Source: Amorphophallus konjac
Taxonomy: Eukaryota > Streptophyta > Magnoliopsida > Alismatales > Araceae
DNA length: 64,000 bases
NCBI GenBank assembly: GCA_022559845.1
Contig: CM040128.1
Coordinates: 74,959,247-75,023,246 of the forward strand
Reading direction: 5' to 3'
Shown: piece after piece, positions 20,201-31,889 of the stretch
Layout: the number at the start of each line of letters is the position of its first letter
How positions within the stretch are numbered: the stretch's first letter is position 1
The notes under the pieces: generated by a model
Databases searched by the model: none
Seen by the model: the letters and a program-made list of their open reading frames with translations, nothing else
What the model was told of the DNA's origin: nothing
Made by a program: the position numbers and the translations under genes

Positions 20201-21200
20201 GAGGGTTGACGAGTTGGTAGTAGTCGAGGACTCCCGGCCATTGGAAGTCGCACAACGGTCGGCTTCGGAGAAAGGTGGCCCCTCCGAGGTAGAGGCGGGA
20301 GAGATCGTCGAAGAGGAAGCCGGGACTACTGGGGCCTTGGCTTCTATCGCTGAAGCTTGCCATATGGGGGTCAGTCGAGTTGGAGGCGAGGAACAGATGT
20401 CCTCGGCTCTTGATGTTCCTATTGCAGCTTCATCCCAAGGGGCTGGCAGGGAAGTCACCGTCATCGAGATTCCAGCTACCATATCAGTCACCGCAGCTGT
20501 TCCCCACACAAGTGCGCTGCAGATCATGCCGTCGTCATCTTCTGGGACGAGCGACGATATCTGGGCCACCGTTGACAGCAGAGTGGAGTTCGAACTACCC
20601 GAGACGTCACCGCTCTATCTCCAGCCATCGAGTGACCTTGTGTGGCAGTTCTTAGGGACCCTTCGGTAGACCATAACGGCCAGTAGAGATTTGACTTATG
20701 TTCAGCTGAGGGGTTTGATAGAGCACTTGTCCCGCTCGCTGTTGGCTTTTGGTTGCCCCATGGACGACTGGACTCCACGGGTGATTTGTCTTTTGAAATA
20801 TGTAAACAGAAGGGAATTCTTAGGCCGGGAGGTAGCTGACCAGCTAGCGGCCATAACACTGGAGCGAGCTGAATGCCGAGCAGCTCTCATCTCTTTGAAA
20901 GGAACTGCGGCGAGGATGAGGAATGATGCTAATGCCTCTTTGCAGCGCCGAAGCTTCCTTACGGCCTGGATAGGAGAGCTACATGCCGAACTTTCAAGGG
21001 CAGAGGCTGAGCTTCAAGAAGTAGAGCGCCTGGAAGTCCGAGAGATGGAGGAGGCAGAGATGGCCGAGGGACAAGCTGCTTCCCTTGGGGAGAAACTATC
21101 TCAGCTGGAGGCCACTGAGTTCAGACTGCAAGAACTAACCCGCCATCCTTCCTTTGGCATTCCAGAGCTGGAGGACATCTTCCGACGCCCTCTGCCATAG
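17293..21200 (+). pseudogene. Element 3 antisense gene remnant: PMD-like with coiled coil, 5' truncated by element 1
   Basis: Begins in mid-exon 1 at the element 1 insertion; the first codons align with the GPNP..THCAAYL segment of the other copies after a one-base shift. Exon 1 remnant runs to about 18860, exon 2 18947..19246, exon 3 19314..19448, exon 4 about 19569..19963, exon 5 20046..21200. Introns keep GT/AG and the same phases (1,1,1,0) as element 2, although the first donor is weakened. In-frame stops occur in exon 2 (near 19028), exon 3 (near 19436) and exon 5 (20667-20669). The C-terminal coiled coil (about 20840..21130) and an ending close to the ELEDIFRRP pattern are retained. Not functional as it stands. 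Confidence 0.8.
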
Positions 21201-21639
21201 TCTTTTCTATTTGCCCCTTTTTGATGGACTTCATGTATTCCGGGGAATGTCCCGCATAACATGTATCTTTTTATTTCATAGGAATGAAAAATCTTCATTT
21301 TGCTGTTAAATGACGACTCCATTCTTTCATTATTCTTTTCTTTCCCGTTTCCGCTCGCCAGTTAATTCTAGTCCGAGTATGTGAGTCACTAGGGTAGGAG
21401 AGTGCTCACGCCTTCAGCAAAGGGGTGAGGTGTTCACTCCACCGCGCCGTGGCCATTCTCTGGACCAGGCAACGGCTAGTGCAGGCCAAGAGTTCGAAGG
21501 ACCAAAAGGGTATAGAGGCCCCTTCAGGGCTAGGAAATAAGGACAGACGGCTTGTCAGCCGGATTCATTGATGCTGAGGGAAATTGAGGGTAGGGTTTAT
21601 TCATCAACAGAGTTTATATGGAGCAAAAGCAGTTTACTG
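21201..21639 (+). other. 3' flank of the element 3 antisense gene
   Basis: Non-coding. Contains a degraded form (about 21385..21470) of the conserved inverted-repeat block found after each antisense gene. Nothing else recognised. Confidence 0.5.
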
Positions 21640-22340
21640 CTTAACGAGGACGAGGGGTCCAGGTTTGGGGGGAAAGATGACTGGTCCTGTCGATGGTGAC
21701 AAGGGTCGATAGAAAGTCGGTCAGTCTAGGAGACGGCGATGAGGATCGATAGTCAGTAGACCGACCTTGCCGATGGTGACAAGGGTCGAAAGAGTAGCCG
21801 GTCTTGCCAATGATGACGAAAATCGAAAAAGGTAGCGACCGATCTTGTCGATGGTGACAAGGGTCGGAATGGTAGACGGTCTTGCCGATGGTGACAAGGA
21901 CCGAAAAAGGTAGCGACCGATCTTTCCGATGGTGACAAGGGTTGGAATGGTAGACGGTCTTGCCGATGGTGACAAAAACTGAAAAAGGTAGCGACCGATC
22001 TTGTCGATGGTGACAAGGGTCGGAATGGTAGCGACCGATCTTGCCGATGGTGACAAGGGCCAGAAAAGGTAGCGACCGATCTTGCCGATAGTGACAAGGG
22101 TCGGAATGGTAGCGACCGATCTTGCCGATGGTGACAAGGGCCAGAAAAGGTAGCGACCGATCTTGCCGTTGGTGATAAGGGTTGAAAGAGGCAGACGGTC
22201 TTGTCGATGGTGACAAGGATCGAAAAAGGTGGCGACCGATTTTGTCGATGGTGACAAGGGTCGGGATGGTAGACGGTCTTGCCGATGGTGACAAGGACCG
22301 AAAAGGGTAGAAGGAAGTGGAATGATGAACGAGGATAACC
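21640..22340 (-). repeat. ~78-bp tandem array (element 3)
   Basis: About eight to nine units of two ~39-bp halves, each with a TTGCCGATGGTGACAA core. Read in the element's sense direction each half contains CUUGUC-ACCAUC-GGCAAG, a 6-bp hairpin, with CGACC/GGUCG able to extend one half. Same family as 31890..32950. Long antisense open frames (for example 21641..22398) exist because the unit length is near a multiple of three; they are not genes. Confidence 0.85.
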
Positions 22341-22348
22341 TCGCTACT

Positions 22349-22353
22349 ACATT
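22349..22353. other. Target site duplication of element 2, left copy (ACATT)
   Basis: ACATT directly before the LTR start at 22354; an identical ACATT follows the other end at 46711-46715. Five bp is the normal Ty3/gypsy duplication length. Confidence 0.92.
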
Positions 22354-25300
22354 TGTTTCAGCGTATTTTTTCCTTTCGTTCGCGCATCGATCAGCCAATC
22401 GACTAACTGGTAATCAACTGACTGATTGACGACGCGGTCGTGCCAGTCACATGAGTGACGATTTTATTGTGCGCTCATTCTGACCCATATCGGGCGAATG
22501 TGAGGTTCGGTCGGGACCAGCAGTCCGCCATACCATAAAGGCTATGGCGTTAATTACATCCCTCACGTGGAGGGAACACCTTTGATTAATTGCCGAGATA
22601 GCGGGCTGTCGAAGCCGACGTAAAGAGAACTACATGATGATTATAGCAATGACAGGCAGGATGTAGCATTAATCATGCAAAAGATGTGTAGTTTAATGGG
22701 AAAATGGATCCTCGGTACGTGGCGGAGGAAGCAGGTCCGAGGACCACCATCACACTAGCGAAAGCATGAATGCTAACAGATACGATGATGATGACGATGC
22801 AACAGCGTAAATCCGATAGCATGCCCTCTTCCTTCGGATTATACCGAAGAAAGGGAGATAGGACATCCATCCATGGAGAGCCGGAATGGAGACCCAAAAG
22901 AAGATCAGGCACAGGCCTGGGTCCAAAAAGGATTCAAATATGACGGAACCATCTGCGCCGTTCGTTAATATTCCCCTAAAAGGACCATCGGAGGACATGC
23001 AACGGCAGAACTCCGAGGGTCAGCGGGGTAGCCGAAGAAATGTTGGGTTCAGCATAATGTAGGGGTGGAACCCCCCCCCCATTCATATATCTCCGGGCCC
23101 CGGGTGAATGACGATAATTCCCTCGCAAGATGCTGAAGGCTGGCTTAAAAGGTTGATGGGAGTAGGACCTCTGGGTTTGGGACGACTATTCTGGGGTTTA
23201 ATGGGATTGTTGAGATGTCAAGATTTGAAGAAGAGCACCCACTAGTAAGGTGAAATGACACAGATATTAGTCGGCGCTGGAGATCCCGGCACGAAGGGCA
23301 GACGGCGCGAGGGGAGGGGGTTTAAAAGGGCATCGGCCCAGTCTGGTCCCGGCGCGAAGGAAAACGGCGCGATGGAGGGGCTCAGGGGGGGTCTCGGCCC
23401 AGCCTGGTCCCGGCGCGCCCTGGACCTCGGCGTGGCCTGGTCCCGGCGCGCCACCCACCCGGCGCGGGTTTGGCGCCGAGAGGCAATGGCGCCGGGGGAG
23501 GGGCGTTTTCTAAGGTTTGCAGAAGGGGTGTTTGTGAGGGTTTTATGGGCGTTCAATGGAGATTTCATGAAGCCAGGTGAGGGTTATAGGAAATGAGGGT
23601 GGATGCACTCCTGGGGGGGGTTCAAAGAGATCATCACTTATAAGATCTGTTCCCTGCGATGGCGAGAGGCCGTGAGATGATATGGCTCAGGCTGTTGCCA
23701 TGTCGGGGGATTAAGCACTTAATTCCGATGAAACATCGTGCCGTATAACGGAATAAAAATCCTGGGCAAATTTTGACAGCATCTCCCCTTATTTTGGGAG
23801 TGTGCCAAGGGGGTATTATGGGATATCTACTCACGGATGCCGGAGTAGAAACCAAAATAGGTGCCGGGCGTAGCCCGTAATTCAAGGAGGGCCGGATCAT
23901 ACGAGATCCCATCCCCTTTGTTGTAATCTTCCCAACTCAGTCGATCGGAGGTCATGCAGAGGCAGAGCTCCTTGACTTAATGGGTTATAGAATGTGAGGG
24001 GCGCTACCCCTGTTTGATATAGCTCCCGTGAGGACAGAGGGAAGGGCGATGCACACCCATGGGGCAGGACGTGACGGACAGAGGCTGTATGGGTTATTGG
24101 CACGGGCATGAAAGCATCAGGATGGCCAACAAACACATAGGCGTCAATGCAGAGAAGAAGGGTTGGTTGTCGGCACGAAGGCCAGATAGGTTCGGCGTGG
24201 TAGGGGAAGCCTAACCGGCGCGACAAGTCCCCGGCGCGAGACCTACGCCGAGGGGGAGTTCGCGCCGGGAGGCTTTCCGATAGGGATTCCTTCTGTGGCA
24301 AGGGCTTCAGAGGGTTTTGGGCATTCAGAAAGAAAGTTTATTCAATGATTCGACCACCATTACGGGCAATCATAGGGAGGATAATCTGGTGTGAAGATGG
24401 CCTTTCCTCTGGGACTTCACTAGGAGCGGAACCACCCACAGAAACTCAGGACTCTGGCCCGTATTCAACCCTCTTCATTTCACAGACGAGGAGCCATGAG
24501 ATAGGCTGTCTCAGGCTCTCGTTGTGGATACGAGGTTGAAAGAGCGCGCGGCAGAAGAACCTTCAACAAAATCAGAAAACCCGACGATGAAACACGCCTA
24601 GTTATCAGTATCCTTAGCGTATGGCGAACCTCGGATGCAGAGACAGAAAGAAGAGGGTAATGAAAGGACAGAGCTCAACCCATTCTTCTATTAACTATAT
24701 CAGCCAAATGGCTTACACGCATGCGATTCAAGAGAAAGAAATCCAAGACCTTATCCCTGCAGACAGGGTTACATCGGCATCCGATGCTATTGAAGCAAAG
24801 ATGCCAGAAATCGAAAATACAGAGGGAGAAGTTGAGACAGATAGGGAGGAGAAGCCGAGGAAGCTGTCGCTGCCCGCCGTTCCCACCTGGATCTTTCTTC
24901 GAACCTCTGACTCTTCCCTCTTCTTTTCTTCTCTTTGTTTTCTTTCAAGGGCTCTCGAACTCCCCCTTTCTCTTCGGTGGCTAAGCACTCTGCTTCTCTT
25001 CCTCTTTTTCCTTTTCTTTCTTTTCTTTCTTCTATCCTCTCTCTGTCTCTTTCGTTCGAAGGGCAGGCCTCTTATAGAGGTGAGGCTCTTCATGCATTCG
25101 GCACGAGCTTCCCGGCGCGCCAGGATCGCTTCTCCCGGTGTGACATCCGTCGGCGGGTCCTGTCCTGCTTGGGCTTGGCCCCTCTATTTGTCATTCGGCC
25201 CAGTCGTCCAGGATACACTTAGTGAGCTCCTCTCGACAGTGGGGTTCTTGACCCATACATATTGCGACTCCACCGAGCCCATTTACACCTTGGATTCACA

Positions 25301-25604
25301 CATGCATACGGGGCACTGTGCGTCTTGGCCCAGGAGTATCAGAGATGTCTGAACATCTGTTTCAGCAGGCAGATGATTGCCTAAGTGTTGGTGTAGTTTA
25401 ATCAGCCTGACTATCTGAAAGATAGCAGCACTGAACAGCGACCTAGCCAGAGATGGCTTTAGTCGAACAGAATGATAGGGGTAGTGGGTTTCTTCTATTC
25501 AGACTCTCAGATCTCCCGGGGGTAGCACGTGAACTGTGCCCTCTACTGATCTTCAAAGCTGTGAATATGCTATAGTTTCTTCTGGTATATTTTGGGTGTC
25601 AACA
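22354..25604 (-). repeat. 3' LTR of element 2 (3251 bp, full length)
   Basis: Sense reading starts TGTTGACACC (25604) and ends GCTGAAACA (22354). TATAAG lies at 25076..25071 on the minus strand with a purine-rich leader after it. AATAAA precedes the sense end, near 22455. The inner segment about 22725..23551, with many GGCGCG motifs at 23270..23490, is missing from the 5' LTR. Open frames inside (24621..25352 +, 23897..24301 -) recur in both LTRs only because LTRs are copies; I do not call them genes. Confidence 0.92.
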
Positions 25605-25620
25605 AATGCCCCCCACCCGT
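25605..25620 (-). other. Polypurine tract of element 2
   Basis: Sense reading gives GGGTGGGGGGCATT immediately before TGTTGACACC of the 3' LTR, the same as in element 1. Confidence 0.85.
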
Positions 25621-26343
25621 AGGTGGCGTGAGTGAAGCATGAGTGACACGGGACATGCGGGTGTACATCACGTCACACACTGTGCTTCGTGGTCTCTTCA
25701 GGTCTGCTCCTGTGCATTGGCTATTCTTTTGACTCTGAGTCTTCATTCTGCTTTGCGTGACTTCCATGCTTTATAAGCAAATTTGGATGAACACCAGCAT
25801 TTTTGGCTCGGCCTGATGATTGCATTATCCCCGGAGGGCTAATCGGTGCCATAGACGCTCCCGGCATTACCTTCTCGGCGCGGTGGTGGCCTCGGCGCAG
25901 GAATTCTCGGCGCGGTGCTCCCCTCGGCGCGGTGATCTCCTCGGCGCGGGGGCCATTCGGCGCGCCTTTTGGCGCGTCCGGCCGGTCGGCGCGGCCGCCT
26001 TCTCGGCGCGCCTTCTGGCCGGGGCGCTATAAGCGCCGAGAGGGGGAGAGAAGGGCTCATTTGCTCCTGAGCCTTCTCTCTCCTCCTCCCCTTCTCCCTC
26101 CGTCGCCCGGGAATCGGTCGGCGTGGAAGTCTCCCTCCGGGGAATTTTGTTTCGGGACTCCGTCCCTGTTTATTTCGGAGTCACCCCCTCTTGGTGGGTG
26201 TTCTCCCATTTAACTTCTGGGCATGCTCTCAATAAAGGGGAGATGCTGTCGAAATTTTCTGAAAATTTCTTTTCCATATATATTTTCTTTATATCACCTT
26301 CTTATTCTTTCTTCCTTGGTTTTATATTTGCAGCTCGCTGGAG
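25621..26343 (+). promoter_or_regulatory. Promoter and 5' leader of the intact antisense gene (element 2)
   Basis: Holds a run of CTCGGCGCGG motifs at roughly 20-bp spacing (about 25875..26020), a TATAAG at 26028-26033 set in a perfect inverted repeat (GGCGCT-ATA-AGCGCC), a purine-rich then pyrimidine-rich leader, and a TATTTGCAG acceptor-like site just before the start codon, which suggests a 5' leader intron. Promoter and leader intron are inferred; a matching donor was not fixed. Confidence 0.5.
25875..26045 (+). repeat. GGCGCG motif cluster upstream of the antisense gene
   Basis: At least eight copies of TCGGCGCG at about 20-bp intervals, some extended to TTCTCGGCGCG. The same motif clusters occur in all LTRs and before the element 1 antisense gene. 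Its CpG density is far above neighbouring sequence. Confidence 0.75.
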
Positions 26344-29300
26344 ATGGCTTCTTCTTCTAGCCGCGTTGCCTCTGGCAGTGCTGATGTTGAATCTTCTCCT
26401 CAAGGCAGGGCTTCTGGTCCCGTTGTGACTTGGAGGAATGTTGGACAGCTGGACCGGGGACTTGGGAGGATTGCCATAGTTGATGAATCCTCTGGCTCCG
26501 AAACAGATACAGTATCCGCCTCTCGCATTGTAACTGTCGAGGGAGGACTGGACTTCAACCGCGATGACGACTACCGTGCGGACTTCCCGAAGGATCGTCA
26601 CCTCGCGCCTTACATTTGTACCTTCAACGTCTCTGGGAAGAGGGACGTCATGCTGGCTCGGATGGTGGAGCGGGCCATGCTGCTGGACCGGGACAGCTTG
26701 AAAGGTTCTGTGTACCGTGGCGATACCATATATCTTCCGGGGGAGCGGCGCAAATGGAACGCCGTCTTAGGGGTAACAGAGCTGGAGGCAGAGCAGAAGA
26801 TGCTGACACGGGCTCCAGAATTCACACCAGCCAGGTGGGACAACACCATAGGTCGGGTTAACAGGGAGAAACCCGGCTACGGTTTATTCTTGGCGCCCAT
26901 CAAGTGGGGCTACAGAGAGGAACCGTTTGTGCTGAACTGCTTGGCTGTTCAATTCAAATTTCAACTGGCAGCTGGGTGGTTTGCAGACACGAAGGTGACA
27001 GATGCTCACCTCTTCCGTGTAGGGGCGGTGGAATTTACAGAGTATGTTCTGAAAGAATATGCACCGCTGCTGGTCAGGGCCGGGGTGTACCACAGTGTGT
27101 ATGCATCCCGCTTCAGGTATCCCATTTCAAAGGGGCTGTGCTGTGGCATGTTCGAAGTATTTTGCCCGCAGTTCAATACTTTCTATACGGCAGAAGGTGA
27201 AACCTCTCTGGATCTATGGAGCCTATCACAGCTATCGGGCCTGCCGATTAACGGAGAGCCCTATGAGGAGGTCTGCATTCATGACTTCATCAAGGATGAA
27301 ACAGACGGCGAAGGTGAATATTACTTCGGCTATTCGTACCGGTACTTGATGAAGGCATACCGCTCCCTCTGCCTGACGCTGAATAGGGGATCCTCAAAGG
27401 GATACCGGCCCCGGGAGAAGAGCAGCAAACTGAGAGTCCGAGCAGGACATTGGATTCAGTATTTCTTCGGGGGCCCTTTGAAGTACAGTGAGTTCCCTCA
27501 TGTAGCTCCTGTTGCGGGCAAGCCTAGTAGGCCGCCCAAGTTTAAATCGGAGCTGCCTGCTTCTCTTCGGGGGATAAGCCGCGGGGGGCCGAATCCGATG
27601 GGGGCGGATCCCCTCACCCATTGTGCTGCATATCTCACCTTCTGGCTATGTACTTTCGCTCTCCCGCAGGGGGATGAGACAGTCATTAGGCCGGAGGCAA
27701 TATACCCGGCTTGTCAGATGGCTTGGGGCATACGGCTTGCAATATGTCCCGCTGCACTGTGCCTGATTTACAAATCCCTTGGGGATATTCATAGGCATCG
27801 GATCCCCCGCTCTTTCCGAACGGTGGGACCGTTTCATTTCTTTAATGCATGGGTGTGCAATTTATTCCCAGAGCTAGCTCCCCGGACTTTGCAGACAGTG
27901 ACATTGTATCCCAGAATGCTGGAGTTTGCAAGTGCTGAGCCGGGTCCGGTGTCCCAGCAACTTTTCTCCATTCGCGGCCGACTGGCAAGGGTTCCGACGG
28001 ATTCGGCGGGGACTATCCACTTTTGGAATCTGGCCGCACATTCATCTCCATTGGTGAATCATCAGCGTGAGTGTAAGCTCGAGGCGGTGGAGACCTTCAC
28101 ACACTTCATTTCGGGCAACACCGTGACCCGACCAGTCTTGGAGCCTGAACTCGTTGACTGGGTGTTATCAATCCGCCCCAGTGTTTTAGTATTCAGAAAG
28201 GGGGGCGCAGTTTATTTGGAACCCTACTATCCTTTCAGGTTCGGCCGGAATTTCGGCTACGATCAGCACATTTCACCTTCGATTGCCCTGTTTCCTTTAG
28301 ACAGCAGGTCAAAGCATGGCTCGACCGTCGTGGACGAAGGTCGCTCCTGGTGGGACTATTTTCACCGCCGGGACGCCAACACCTTCAGAGTGCCGATGCC
28401 GAACCGAGTCCCCCGAGTCACTCCAGAGTACATAAAATGGTGGAATGCTCGCATGAGCTTCTACCGCAATGCCCGGATGACATGCTGGGACGTGGCCGAG
28501 CGCGCCTTTCTGAGCCAGCAGCCTGGGCCCGTCTTTGACATTGACGAAGCTCATTTGAAGAGATTATTTTCTCACCACCCGAAGGAGGCAGAGGCATATA
28601 TAGCGGGCAGGAAAGCCATCAAGGAGGGAGTAGCCGACCCACTGACACCCGTTCTTGCTGATATAAGTGAAGATGCTTTCACGCAGAATCTAGAACACCT
28701 GTGCCAGATTGGTGGTTCCCGCCTGGAGCTTCAGCAGTATCCGTTCCCTATCGAGGAGCCGCTCTCCAAAGCAGTTTCATGGAAGTGCGAGGTGGATCGC
28801 TTTTACCCGTGTCGGGCGTTTGTTAATAGAGAGGACAGAACCCCGACATACTATCAGCATACATCCTGGCTGTTTGTCCTGATGAGCATCCACGGACTGA
28901 CCCTTGAGAGTCCCGCAGCTGGTGTTCTGGACAAGCCTCTATTTGTATCTTTTCATTATGCCGATGTCTGGGGCTTTGACCACCTCGGCTTGTATCATTG
29001 TATAGCTTCGCACGGACATGCGGACCTGGCCGATCTAGTTGACAAGTGTAAGAAGATCGGCGACGTCTGCTGGCTTGTTCGGGAGGCTGCATCCCGAAGC
29101 AAGGAGGTGGCTTACCAGTATTGGCCACTCTCATCTTTTTACAACGGCCGGGCAGGTAAGCGCTCCTCTGTTGACATGTAGATTAGTTTGTTGCCTTGCT
29201 CCTTCATAACGGCGTGCGCTTCACTTGACAGACCGTCCGGATATCAAGCAGCAGGGGCTTTATAGAAAAATCATCTCCCAGGCACAGAAGCCGGAATATT

Positions 29301-31532
29301 TTGAGGTCCCTGCACCAGCGCCGACTACTACTCCACTGCCGCCTGGCAAAAAGAGAGCGGCCTCTGCAATGAAAGTTGCAATAGGCCGAGCGAGGAAGGC
29401 TCGGAAAACTTCTTCCAAGCGGCCTTCGACTGATGCGCCTGAGACTCCCCTGCCCGAGGTGCCATCATTTGAACAGTTCGCCGCTCGGAGAGAAGCTACT
29501 CAGCAAGCAGCTGAAGGTGACATTATTTTCCTTGTGTGGTATAAAGGGGATGCTCTTTTCACGGCACTTTCATTTTCATTTTCATTCATTTCATCATTTT
29601 TTTGATGTCTTCTTTGTATGGCTTCAGCTCAAGGAGTGGCTGACACCACATCTGCTGAGGAAACCGCCCTGGAAGCCGGAGAGATAGGGCCCTCCGTCAT
29701 AGCCCCGATAGGGGTGACTAAGATAGTTGGAGCTGCAGAGGGGAGTCTCCCTGCTGTTGAGGAGGATGTCAGACTTCCTTCTCCTACGCCTACCAGTGAG
29801 GCCGATGGTGAGTTGCACAATTGTGGTTCTTTAGGTTGTCCCTTTCATTGGGCTTTACATCCTGCCTTATACACTTGTTTTGTTGTGATGGCAGGGGTGG
29901 TCAGCGCGGCGGCTAAGGCGCCTGTCATGGAAGCTCCTTTACAGCCCGCGGGACATAAGACTGCGCTGAAGAAGGGTGCTATCCCATTGCGGCGTGTGCT
30001 TACCCGCTCAGCGTCCCGTCAGGCGACGGAGGAGGCGGGCCAACCTGAGATCGGCATAGATATTTGTTCGAGCAGCTCTACCACCCCTTCTGACGAAGAG
30101 ACTGACCATCATTCTTCAGAAGGTGATGAACCGGGGTCTGCAACAGGCAGCAAAGGGGCAGCAGCTCCCTTCATACTACCAAGCGATGCTTTGATTTTCA
30201 GTCCTCCGAGGCTGCCGAGGGTACCGTCCGAGGGAGTGGTACAGGAGGAATTTGCTGGATTGGACGTGGAGGTGGAGATAACCCCTCCTTTTGCTGCTTT
30301 GTCTGCAGGGTTGGAATCTTCTATTCAGGGGCTCGGAGAGATGGATGCCGCCATCATAGTAAACTCTATTCGCCCCTTTACAGAGCCGCATATCCCCTCC
30401 TTTTTTGTCACCTTGGTGTTTACATGAATTTTCATTCCAGGAACCCGAAGCCGCTATTCATTCCCCGGCATCGACTTCTGATACTGCTGTGGTCTCGTCA
30501 GAGGCCTCGGATCTGCTACCGCTGGCCGCTGCATCTCCTTCAGGGACAATCACCCTACTCCGCCCCGTGCCGGTGAGGATTCATGCGGCTGTTGGGGGAT
30601 TACCCTCGGAGCCGAGCCAGTCGGGGGAGAGTCTCGCCCTGGCGTTGACGACCGAGTTGAGGGCTGAGGCTGACCCGCAGAGGGGATCTGGTTTTATATC
30701 GGCGGCCATGATGACGATCGCGCCTGATTCTGCGATTCCATTCGTGCCGGAAATAGAGTTAGAACCTCCGTCTCTCCTAGGCTCTGTTGAAGGAAGCCCT
30801 GACAGGAGTCTAACGGAGCAGGAACAGGTTGTCGTGACATCTGCTTCTTCGGCTTTGACGGCCGTTCCATCCTCTTCTTCCGAACCTGACACCGGCTTAT
30901 GGGCCGCCATAGACAAGGAAGTGACCTTCGAGGTGCCTCCGGCGGCTTCCCTGGGCATTATCTCATCGGAGAAATTTGTCTGGCAACATCTAGAGATGTT
31001 GCGTCAAGTTGTGGAATCTCAGCCAACGCTGTCTTACTCCCAGTTGAAGGAAGCGGCTGCGCGGCTGACGATCGGGCTGCAGGCGCTGGGCTGCCCTCTA
31101 GATATCTGGACCCAGCGGGTGCTTTTCTTGTTGAAGTTTGTGAATCGCCGAGATTTTCTCGAGAAAATAATGGGCGACCGGCTGGCGGCCCTCAAACTGC
31201 AGAGAGTTGACTGTCAGGCGGAGCTGACGTCTCTGATCTCTGATCTTCAGGAGAGCAGGGCTCAAGTTGAAGCTTCTGCAACCCAGGCGCACATTTTACG
31301 TAGCCGAAGGGAAGAACTCCGCTCTGAACTGGCTACTGTAGAAGCCGAGATACCGCGGCTGGAGGCTGCGGAAGTCCAAGGCATTGAAAGAACTTCCTTG
31401 CTGGAGGGCCGAGTCGCGTCCCTAGAGACTGAGGTGACTCGGGTTCAGGAAGAGGAAGCGCAGCTCCATGAACTGGGGGCGACTCCTCATGTCGGGCTTA
31501 TTGATTTTGCCGATATTTTCAGGCGGCTTTAG
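26344..31532 (+). CDS. Element 2 antisense gene: intact five-exon PMD-like protein with coiled coil (~1610 aa)
   Basis: Predicted exons 26344..29155, 29232..29516, 29628..29807, 29895..30358 and 30441..31532. All introns are GT..AG with phases 1,1,1,0, and the joined frame (4833 nt) has no stop before TAG at the end. Exon 1 (~937 residues): Ser-rich start, then a PMD-like part about residues 230-520 with FCPQFNTFYTAEGETSLDLW and THCAAYLTFWLCTFALPQG. Exons 2-4 are basic then acidic and low-complexity. Exon 5 has a helical part and a Glu/Leu coiled coil about 1497-1594. PMD proteins of host plants are linked to gene silencing; a role here is unknown. Antisense extra ORFs are known in Tat-lineage elements. 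Splice sites are predicted, not shown. Confidence 0.82.
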
Positions 31533-31860
31533 CTGGTCCGCCTTTGTAATCTGTCCCCTCAAAGGGGGCTCCTTTTGTATTCACTTCCCCTTTTGTAATG
31601 AAGATAGAAGTTTCCTTCACTATATATATATATTTTTTTGTGTTCACATCCACACTTGCATTCGTTGTGTCTTGCGGCAATTCTGGCGACCTTCTTGGAA
31701 GTACCTCCATGTCCGTGTAGCAGGAGAGCGTCCACCCTCTCAAGGAAAGGATGGGGGCCTCGCTCCACCGCGGGACGGGGTTCCAGAAGTTGTCAGGTTG
31801 GCGCCGACATAGGTCTCACTGACAAGAGGCGTCGAAACCGTGACTGCCGGTTGCTTGTGG
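31533..31860 (+). other. 3' flank of the antisense gene with conserved inverted repeat
   Basis: Non-coding. A TA-rich stretch near 31620 is followed at about 31718..31790 by the block shared with the other copies: GGAGAGCGTCCACCCTC, then a complementary GGGGGCCTCGCTCC. Possible 3'-end signal of the antisense transcript. Confidence 0.5.
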
Positions 31861-31889
31861 TAATTCTATTATTGACCCTGATTGGGGAG

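Noticed and set aside
21641..22398. Open frames of 217 and 225 codons on the minus strand
   Set aside because: Same repeat family in element 3; same argument.
23897..24301. 134-codon minus-strand open frame repeated exactly at 45001..45405
   Set aside because: Again LTR copies; no recognisable domain and no support from the other LTR family.
24621..25352. 243-codon open frame in the element 2 LTR, recurring at 45725..46183
   Set aside because: The two copies are LTRs of one element, so similarity says nothing about selection; the second copy is already shortened by a frameshift, and the tail is low-complexity Leu/Phe/Ser.
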